Source of the DNA: Undibacterium sp. KW1
GTDB taxonomy: Bacteria; Pseudomonadota; Gammaproteobacteria; Burkholderiales; Burkholderiaceae_D
Assembly (NCBI RefSeq): GCF_009937955.1
Contig: NZ_AP018439.1
Span: forward strand, 5,146,001-5,210,000
Direction: 5' to 3'
DNA length: 64,000 nucleotides
Part shown: one piece after another, positions 58,120-64,000 of the stretch
Layout of the letters: every line of letters starts with the position of its first letter
How positions within the stretch are numbered: position 1 is the first letter of the stretch
Notes under the pieces: model-generated
Seen by the model: the letters and a program-made list of their open reading frames with translations, nothing else
Told to the model about the DNA's origin: nothing
Database searches by the model: none
Program-made: the position numbers and the translations under genes

Positions 58120-61100
58120 TCAAACTTTAACTACGCTGTGTGCGTGCTCATGATCGTGACCATGGGCAAGGTCGTGTGCAAGAGCGGGCGCTTCATGCAC
58201 GACAGCAGAATGCAGCTTGCGGCCACCTGCAAGAGTACGCAGCAATACATAAAATACCGGCGTCAGGAACAGGCCAAACAGGGTCACACCCAGCATGCCA
58301 AAGAACACCGCCACACCCATCGCATGACGCATCTCGGAACCTGGGCCGCTGGAAATCACCAGTGGCACCACACCCATGATGAAGGCGATGGAAGTCATCA
58401 GGATAGGACGCAGACGCAAGCGGCTGGCATCTATCGCTGCCTGCAGTGGAGTGCTGCCCTGCAGTTCAAGCTCCCGCGCAAATTCCACGATCAGAATCGC
58501 ATTCTTGGCCGATAACCCCACCAGCACCATCAAACCTATCTGGGTGAAGATGTTATTGTCACCACCTGTCAGCCAGACACCAGTCAGGGCCGCCAGCAAA
58601 CTCATGGGGACTATCATGATGACAGCCAGTGGCAAGGTCAGGCTTTCATACTGCGCCGCCAATACCAGGAAGACCAGCAAGACACTGATAGGGAATACCC
58701 AGACACCGGCATTGCCCGCCAGGATTTGCTGGTAAGTCAGGTCCGTCCATTCAAACTTGATACCGGCTGGCAGGGTCTTGGCAGCAATACGTTCTGCCGC
58801 AGCCTGCGCCTGATTCGATGAATAACCGGGGGCAGGGCCACCATTGATATCCGCCGCGGTATAGCCGTTGTAACGCACTACCATTTCCGGGCCAAAGCTC
58901 GGCGTGACTTTGACGAGGGAAGACAGCGGCACCATTTCACCAGCCGTATTACGGGTTTTCAGTTGCAGGATATCTTCCGGTTTGGCACGGTAAGGCGCAT
59001 CTGCCTGGGCACGCACCTGATACACGCGGCCAAAGCGGTTGAAGTCATTTACGTATAAAGAGCCAAGATAGATCTGCATGGTGTCAAACACATCGGTCAC
59101 AGGCACACCGAGTTGCTTGGCCTTGACGCGGTCGAGATTGACATCCAGTTGCGGCACATTGATCTGGTAGCTGGAAAACATGGGCCCCAGTTCTGGCGCT
59201 GTTTTGGCGGCAGCGATAAAGGCCTGTGTTGCGGCATCCAGTTCAGCATAGCCGAGCGCACCCTTGTCTTCTATCTGCATCTTGAAACCACCCACCGTGC
59301 CCAGGCCCATGACAGGCGGTGGCGGGAAGACAGCGATGAAAGCATCCTTGATGCCGAAATACTTCTGGTTCAGCTTGCCTGCAATCGCGTTGGCAGAAAG
59401 CTCGGCACTGCGGCGTTCTTCAAACGGCTTCAGCGTCACAAAAACAATACCAGCGCTGGAGCTATTGGTAAAACCATTGATGGACAAACCAGGGAAGGCA
59501 ACTGCGCTTTCCACACCCGGTTCTTTCAAGGCGATGGCAGACATGTCACGGATGACTTTTTCAGTCCTGTCCAGTGTTGCGCCATTCGGCAACTGCGTGA
59601 AGCTGATCAGGTATTGCTTGTCTTGCCCCGGCACAAAGCCGCCCGGCACGATATACGAAACACCCACGGCTGCCGCCAGCAACACCACATACACCACCAT
59701 GCTGGAAGCCTTGCGGGAAATAACACCGGCCACACCCTTGGAATACTTTTCAGAACCGCGATTGAACATGCGGTTAAAGGCATTGAAGAAGCGGCCAAAC
59801 AGACGGTTCATGACCTTGGTCAGCCAGTCCGGTTTTTCATCATGGCCTTTGAGCAAAATCGCAGCCAGTGCTGGTGAAAGGGTCAGCGAATTGAAAGCAG
59901 AAATCACGGTCGATATCGCAATCGTCATCGCAAACTGTTTGTAGAACTGCCCGGTCAGACCTGTCATGAAGGCCAGCGGCACGAATACCGCAACCAGTGT
60001 CAGGGCGATAGCGATAATAGGGCCGCTGACTTCACGCATGGCTCTGTAAGTCGCTTCTTTCGGTGACAGGCCAGCCGAAATATTTCTCTCGACATTCTCT
60101 ACCACCACAATCGCATCATCGACGACGATACCGATGGCCAGCACCATGCCAAACAGTGACAGGGCATTGATGGAATAGCCAAAGCCCAGCATCAGCGAAA
60201 AAGTACCGACGATGGATACCGGCACGGCCAGCAAAGGGATCAGTGAAGCACGCCAGGTTTGCAAAAACACGATGACCACCAGCACCACCAGCGCAATCGC
60301 TTCCAGCAAGGTCTCGACTACCGCATGGATACTGGAGCGCACGAATTGTGTAGGGTCATACACGATCTTGTATTGGACTGAGCTGGGGAAGTCTGTCGCC
60401 AATTCTTTCATTGCCGCACGCACCTGATCAGACACGTCCAGCGCATTCGCACCAGGTGCCTGGAAGATAGGTATGGCGACGGCCGGTTTATTGTCGAGCA
60501 GGGAACGCAAGCCATATTCAGCGGCATCCAGTTCTATACGCGCCACGTCCGCCAGGCGGGTAACGGCACCATCGGCAGAAGTCTTCAAGATGATTTCGGC
60601 AAATTCTGCTTCTGATTTCAAACGGCCTTGCGCATTCACATTGAATTGCAAAGGTGTGCCTGGCACATTCGGTGATGCACCAATGACACCCGCCGCCACC
60701 TGCACGTTTTGCTCACGCACGGCGTTCACGACATCAGAGGCAGTCAGGCCACGCTGTGCGACTTTTTGTGGATCCAGCCAGACGCGCATGGCGTAATTAC
60801 CAGAACCAAACAAGCCCACTTCACCGACGCCCTTGATGCGTGCGAGGCGGTCTTTGACATTCAACACTGCATAGTTGCGCAGGTAAGTCATGTCATAGCG
60901 GTTATCTGGTGAAATCAAATGCACGACCATGGTCAGCGCAGGTGAACTCTTGATCGTCGTCACACCCAGGCGTTGCACATCAGCAGGCAGGCGTGGCAAG
61001 GCTTGCGAGACACGGTTTTGCACCAGTTGTTGTGCCTTGTCAGGATCAACGCCGAGCTTGAAGTTGACGGTCACCGTCAGATTGCCGTCACTGTTTGCCT

Positions 61101-61347
61101 GTGACTGCATGTACAACATGTTTTCCACGCCATTGATGGATTCTTCCAGAGGAGAAGCCACCGTTTCTGCAATCACCTTGGGATTGGCACCCGGATATTG
61201 CGCCCGCACGACAACCGAAGGCGGCACCACCTCGGGATATTCCGAGATGGGCAACTGGAACATGGCCAGGGCACCGGCCAGCAAGATGATTACCGATAAC
61301 ACCCCGGCGAAGATGGGGCGGTCGATAAAGAATTTTGAGATATTCAT
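58120..61347 (-). CDS. RND multidrug efflux transporter (HAE1 family)
   Basis: This 1075-residue inner-membrane proton antiporter captures drugs from the periplasm and membrane. It is of the AcrB/MexF type: 12 helices, two large periplasmic loops and the proton-relay GIVVDDAIVVVENVER in TM4. The C-terminus has a His-rich tail (AHDLAHGHDHEHAH) that could bind metal but is often just a tag-like end. The gene starts 40 bases after the membrane-fusion protein gene. By gene order (LysR / hydrolase / MFP / RND / OMF) it matches bpeEF-oprC and ceoAB-opcM, which export chloramphenicol, trimethoprim and quinolones. Confidence 0.94.
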   Translation of the reverse strand: MNISKFFIDRPIFAGVLSVIILLAGALAMFQLPISEYPEVVPPSVVVRAQYPGANPKVIAETVASPLEESINGVENMLYMQSQANSDGNLTVTVNFKLGVDPDKAQQLVQNRVSQALPRLPADVQRLGVTTIKSSPALTMVVHLISPDNRYDMTYLRNYAVLNVKDRLARIKGVGEVGLFGSGNYAMRVWLDPQKVAQRGLTASDVVNAVREQNVQVAAGVIGASPNVPGTPLQFNVNAQGRLKSEAEFAEIILKTSADGAVTRLADVARIELDAAEYGLRSLLDNKPAVAIPIFQAPGANALDVSDQVRAAMKELATDFPSSVQYKIVYDPTQFVRSSIHAVVETLLEAIALVVLVVIVFLQTWRASLIPLLAVPVSIVGTFSLMLGFGYSINALSLFGMVLAIGIVVDDAIVVVENVERNISAGLSPKEATYRAMREVSGPIIAIALTLVAVFVPLAFMTGLTGQFYKQFAMTIAISTVISAFNSLTLSPALAAILLKGHDEKPDWLTKVMNRLFGRFFNAFNRMFNRGSEKYSKGVAGVISRKASSMVVYVVLLAAAVGVSYIVPGGFVPGQDKQYLISFTQLPNGATLDRTEKVIRDMSAIALKEPGVESAVAFPGLSINGFTNSSSAGIVFVTLKPFEERRSAELSANAIAGKLNQKYFGIKDAFIAVFPPPPVMGLGTVGGFKMQIEDKGALGYAELDAATQAFIAAAKTAPELGPMFSSYQINVPQLDVNLDRVKAKQLGVPVTDVFDTMQIYLGSLYVNDFNRFGRVYQVRAQADAPYRAKPEDILQLKTRNTAGEMVPLSSLVKVTPSFGPEMVVRYNGYTAADINGGPAPGYSSNQAQAAAERIAAKTLPAGIKFEWTDLTYQQILAGNAGVWVFPISVLLVFLVLAAQYESLTLPLAVIMIVPMSLLAALTGVWLTGGDNNIFTQIGLMVLVGLSAKNAILIVEFARELELQGSTPLQAAIDASRLRLRPILMTSIAFIMGVVPLVISSGPGSEMRHAMGVAVFFGMLGVTLFGLFLTPVFYVLLRTLAGGRKLHSAVVHEAPALAHDLAHGHDHEHAHSVVKV

Positions 61348-61387
61348 GATGTTTTTCTATCTGCGTTTATATTTGTGTACGCAATGA

Positions 61388-62623
61388 TCAGGACTTGTTG
61401 GCCGCAGCAGTTTTTCCTGCTTCGGCAGTCGTGTCCGGTTTCGCTGCTGCAGCAGCCACTTTGCTCATGGGCACCATATTCGGTGTGATGGCGTCACCAG
61501 GTCGTGTACGTTGCAGGCCATTGACGACGATGCGTTCACCGGCCTTGAGGCCTGCTTCGACGATGAGCAAATCTTCCTGCCTGTTACCGAGGCGTACTTC
61601 GCGGTAAGCAGTGTGATTGTCCTTATCAACTGCCAGCACAAAGCGTTTGCTCTGGTCTGTACCCACGGCTTTTTCATCTATCATCAGGGCTGCATGTGGC
61701 GCACCACCACCCAGGCGTACACGGGCATACAGGCCGGGCAAGAGCAAGCCATCCTGGTTTTCAAACACGGCGCGTACACGTACGGTTCCTGAAGAAGTAT
61801 CCACACGGTTGTCGATGGAAACCACCTTGCCCTGGCGCGAATAGCCTTCTTCATTCGCCAGGCCCAGGAAGACTGGTACCTGGGTATTTTTGGCCTGCGC
61901 CGGGTTCACGTATTTCAAAAAGCTTTGTTCATCCACATCAAAGGATGCATATACCTGCGAGACAGAAACCAGGGTGCTCAGCGGCGGGGCATTGCCGCCG
62001 ACAGCGATGACGTTACCGACAGTAACCTCGGCACGGGAAATGCGGCCAGCAACCGGTGCGGTGATCTGGGTATATTCAAGATTGAGTTTTGCTGCTTTCA
62101 ATGCCGCCTGCGCTGCCAGTACATTGGCGGCTGCTTCACGCGATGCATTTTGTTTTTCTTCAAAGTCACGGCGGGCGATAGCGTTTTCACCGAGCAGTCT
62201 TTCACCGCGGGCCACGTCAGAACTGGTATAGGCTGCACGTGCCTCAGCGGCCGCCAGTTGTGCCTGTACTCTGGCAACTTCAGCCGCATAAGGGCGCGGG
62301 TCTATGGTGAACAGCAAATCACCTTTCTTGACCAGGCTGCCATCCTTGAAATGCACGGCAGTCAGTGTGCCGCCTACCAGCGGGCGTATCTCTACGCGGT
62401 CTACCGCTTCGAGCTTGCCAGAATAATTTTGCCAATCGACGATATTGCGGCTGACGACTTCAGCGACATCAACCATCGTTGCAGGTGGTGCAGCCTTGGG
62501 GGCGTCATTGGCTTCAACATTGATGGCGCCTATGGTGCCAGCAGCAGCAATCAACAGGACGATGGCGGCGCTGATGGCGATGGATTTACGGCTAGGTACA
62601 GTGGAGCTGGTAGATTCGGACAT
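61388..62623 (-). CDS. RND pump membrane-fusion protein (MexE/AcrA family)
   Basis: This 411-residue periplasmic adaptor has an N-terminal membrane anchor (IAISAAIVLLIAAAGTIGAI). A lipoyl/barrel-sandwich domain and alpha-hairpin follow (VQAQLAAAEARAAYTSSDVARGERL), then the beta-barrel and membrane-proximal domain. The ATG at 62623 has GAGGAA at proper distance; an in-frame start 22 codons upstream is less likely. It begins 58 bases after the hydrolase gene. It links the RND transporter to the outer-membrane channel. The C-terminal Ala/Lys-rich tail is low complexity. Confidence 0.92.
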   Translation of the reverse strand: MSESTSSTVPSRKSIAISAAIVLLIAAAGTIGAINVEANDAPKAAPPATMVDVAEVVSRNIVDWQNYSGKLEAVDRVEIRPLVGGTLTAVHFKDGSLVKKGDLLFTIDPRPYAAEVARVQAQLAAAEARAAYTSSDVARGERLLGENAIARRDFEEKQNASREAAANVLAAQAALKAAKLNLEYTQITAPVAGRISRAEVTVGNVIAVGGNAPPLSTLVSVSQVYASFDVDEQSFLKYVNPAQAKNTQVPVFLGLANEEGYSRQGKVVSIDNRVDTSSGTVRVRAVFENQDGLLLPGLYARVRLGGGAPHAALMIDEKAVGTDQSKRFVLAVDKDNHTAYREVRLGNRQEDLLIVEAGLKAGERIVVNGLQRTRPGDAITPNMVPMSKVAAAAAKPDTTAEAGKTAAANKS

Positions 62624-62681
62624 GATATTCCTCGTGGATGTAGTATGTAAGTTACTGAGTTCTTGAGAGTTTTTTGTTTTG

Positions 62682-63611
62682 TCAGACATTTTGTTTTTCC
62701 TCCAGGGATACGAAAGCAGATGTATTCAAATCATTGGGAACTGCAAGGCGGCGGCGCAAAAAATCCGCCACTTCCACCAGCACAGGCTGGTGCTCAGGCA
62801 ATGAGGCATGCTTGATCCCGGCAAAGCGGGCAACCTGCACAGGCACACCAACGGTGATCAGGGCTGCTGCATATTTTTCGGCTTCCACGTGCAGGACATC
62901 ATGTTCAGCAGTAGCGATAAAGGCGGGGGACAAACCACCGAGGCGGCTGGATTCCAGCGGTGCGGCATAGGGGTGCAGGCGTTGCAAAGAACGCGGCAAA
63001 TATTGGCCATAGCAATGCGCGCATTCTTGCGGAGTCAGGTCAGATTCCAGTTTTTTGGCGTCGCCCAGGCGTGTCATGCTGGGGTCCAGCATCGGGCCTA
63101 TCAGCGCCTGCGCCAAAATCGGCGGAGCATTGCGGTCACGTGCTATCAGGGTCAGGCAAGTCGCCAAGTTGCCACCGGCATCGTCCCCAGCTACTGCCAG
63201 GCGGCTGGCGTCAGCCCTGATGCTGGCAGCGTTCTTGATGGCCCATAGCATGGCGGTGTAAGCATCTTCCGGCGCGGCCGGAAAAGGTTTGGCCGGGGCC
63301 AGCGAATAACCTACGGACAGGACGATCACGTTACTGTTACGTGCAATGAAGCGAGCCGGTACATCGGCATCATTCAGGGAACCGCTGATGAAACCGCCAC
63401 CGTGGAAATACAGCACCACTGGCAAAACCGCGTTGCCCTTTGGGCGATACAGGCGCACAGGAATGACCCCAAGCTGGCCAGGGATAAGGAAATTGTCTAT
63501 CTGCAAAGATGGCTCAGCCGTCTTTGTGGTCTTTTTTCTTTTCTTGACGGCGTTGCCGGGATTGCCAATAGCGCCGGAAATACCAAGAATTGTTACTGTT
63601 TCGTCCATCAT
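62682..63611 (-). CDS. LlpE-like alpha/beta hydrolase lacking the catalytic Ser
   Basis: This 309-residue protein is of the hormone-sensitive-lipase-like alpha/beta hydrolase group. It has the oxyanion HGGGF motif (H70-G73). The nucleophile motif normally GDSAG reads GDDAG (142-146), with Asp144 in place of Ser. The codon is GAT at 63180-63182. The Asp and His of the triad (AEHDVLH and IKHASL) are still visible. The gene comes first in the efflux operon, as llpE does in bpeT-llpE-bpeEF-oprC of Burkholderia. If the Asp is real, it is probably not an esterase but a binding or regulatory protein. The N-terminus has a basic patch, KKRKKTTK. Confidence 0.85.
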   Translation of the reverse strand: MMDETVTILGISGAIGNPGNAVKKRKKTTKTAEPSLQIDNFLIPGQLGVIPVRLYRPKGNAVLPVVLYFHGGGFISGSLNDADVPARFIARNSNVIVLSVGYSLAPAKPFPAAPEDAYTAMLWAIKNAASIRADASRLAVAGDDAGGNLATCLTLIARDRNAPPILAQALIGPMLDPSMTRLGDAKKLESDLTPQECAHCYGQYLPRSLQRLHPYAAPLESSRLGGLSPAFIATAEHDVLHVEAEKYAAALITVGVPVQVARFAGIKHASLPEHQPVLVEVADFLRRRLAVPNDLNTSAFVSLEEKQNV

Positions 63612-63644
63612 ATTGTCGCCAATCGCGCCAGAGCTTAGTGAATG

Positions 63645-63761
63645 GACCGAATAGTAGGCGCGATGCGCTTGCGGATAAACGCCTATAATCGAACATGACT
63701 ATTCGGTCAGGTCGACTAATCAAGCTTCAAATTAGGTTTATACTTCGTTCAGACGAATAGT
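63645..63761. promoter_or_regulatory. Operator-like repeats between the efflux operon and LysR gene
   Basis: GACCGAATAGT (63645-63655) and its inverse ACTATTCGGTC (63698-63708) form a perfect 11-bp pair 42 bases apart. A third copy of the core, CGAATAGT, is at 63754-63761. TATAAT lies at 63684-63689 between the first two. The placement between divergent genes suggests binding sites of the LysR-type regulator. The inverted arms straddle the promoter region of both genes. Confidence 0.55.
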
Positions 63762-63798
63762 CCTTAACTATGCCAACCAGTTATTCAGGAGTACCGCG

Positions 63799-64000
63799 AT
63801 GGACCGCTTCCAGGCAATGCAAGTCTTTACCCGTGTGGTGGACAGCAATAGCTTTACCCGCGCCGCCGACAATCTCGGCTTGCCGCGTACTACTGTCACG
63901 ACCATCATCCAAAACCTGGAAAGCCTGTTGCAGGTACGCTTACTGAACCGCACCACCCGCCGCCTGAGCCTTACTCCAGACGGCGCAGCCTACTATGAGC
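63799..64000 (+). CDS. LysR-type regulator of the RND efflux operon (partial)
   Basis: The window ends inside this gene. The visible 67 residues, MDRFQAMQVFTRVVDSNSFT and onward, form the N-terminal winged helix-turn-helix of a LysR-type regulator, with TRAADNLGLPRTTVTTIIQN as recognition helix region. GGAG at 63788-63791 gives the ribosome-binding site. By position, it matches the BpeT/CeoR/MexT-type activators that control such pumps. The effector domain lies outside, so the effector class cannot be judged. Confidence 0.85.
   Translation, partial: MDRFQAMQVFTRVVDSNSFTRAADNLGLPRTTVTTIIQNLESLLQVRLLNRTTRRLSLTPDGAAYYE

Noticed and set aside
61290..61347. His-rich tail of the RND transporter as a metal-efflux sign
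   Set aside because: The tail is at the C-terminal end of the protein (coded near 58120-58180), and the protein belongs to the HAE1 drug group rather than heavy-metal HME pumps.

Overview
The window reads as a chromosomal segment of a betaproteobacterium, most likely Burkholderiales and plausibly Oxalobacteraceae (Undibacterium/Collimonas/Janthinobacterium type). This is inferred from protein flavour, moderate GC, a narK1K2GHJI locus followed by ppiC and moaA, and an RND pump laid out like Burkholderia bpeEF-oprC. No rRNA, tRNA, CRISPR array or prophage was seen.

Layout. (1) 1-4000: an adenosylcobalamin-dependent ribonucleotide reductase (nrdJ), then a decayed IS200/IS605-type insertion sequence. 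(2) 4044-15923: a more A+T-rich salicylate/gentisate catabolic island. Twelve leftward genes encode salicylate 5-hydroxylase (nagAa, G, H, Ab), gentisate dioxygenase, fumarylpyruvate hydrolase, maleylpyruvate isomerase and a complete branched-chain-amino-acid-type ABC importer. A NahR/NagR-like LysR gene is divergent, and a small secreted Cache-domain protein follows it. (3) 16192-18270: a periplasmic multicopper oxidase. (4) 18621-40431: an anaerobic nitrate-respiration region. It holds two NarK transporters, NarGHJI, a PpiC isomerase, a hemerythrin, a membrane protein, MoaA, carbonic anhydrase, NarX-NarL, a Dnr-type Crp/Fnr regulator, the oxygen-independent ubiquinone genes ubiU, ubiV and ubiT, a DGC-domain protein and an NnrS-like protein. 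(5) 40549-48496: coniferyl-aldehyde dehydrogenase, a periplasmic methionine-sulfoxide-repair cassette (msrA, a DipZ-type CcdA-thioredoxin fusion with a Met-rich linker, msrB) divergent from a two-component system, and an HD-domain protein. (6) 48549-56510: a PepSY membrane protein, TonB receptor and DUF2946 protein (possibly copper-linked), a fasciclin protein and a second TonB receptor. (7) 56665-64000: an RND efflux operon with an alpha/beta-hydrolase gene and a divergent LysR gene cut by the window end.

How the parts work together. The nag island would import salicylate and turn it into fumarate and pyruvate with oxygen. The nar region would let the cell respire nitrate, make ubiquinone and molybdenum cofactor, and sense nitrate and perhaps NO without oxygen. 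In the msr cassette the MsrA and MsrB proteins each show only one likely redox-active cysteine, so the DipZ protein between them is the natural electron donor.

Most notable oddities: a family of ~100-bp palindromic repeats lying at stop codons; three host genes each lacking one base in a G or C run (assembly error or real decay); an RND-linked hydrolase whose nucleophile serine is Asp; an ABC ATPase with Arg for the Walker A Lys; and the Met-rich DipZ linker.
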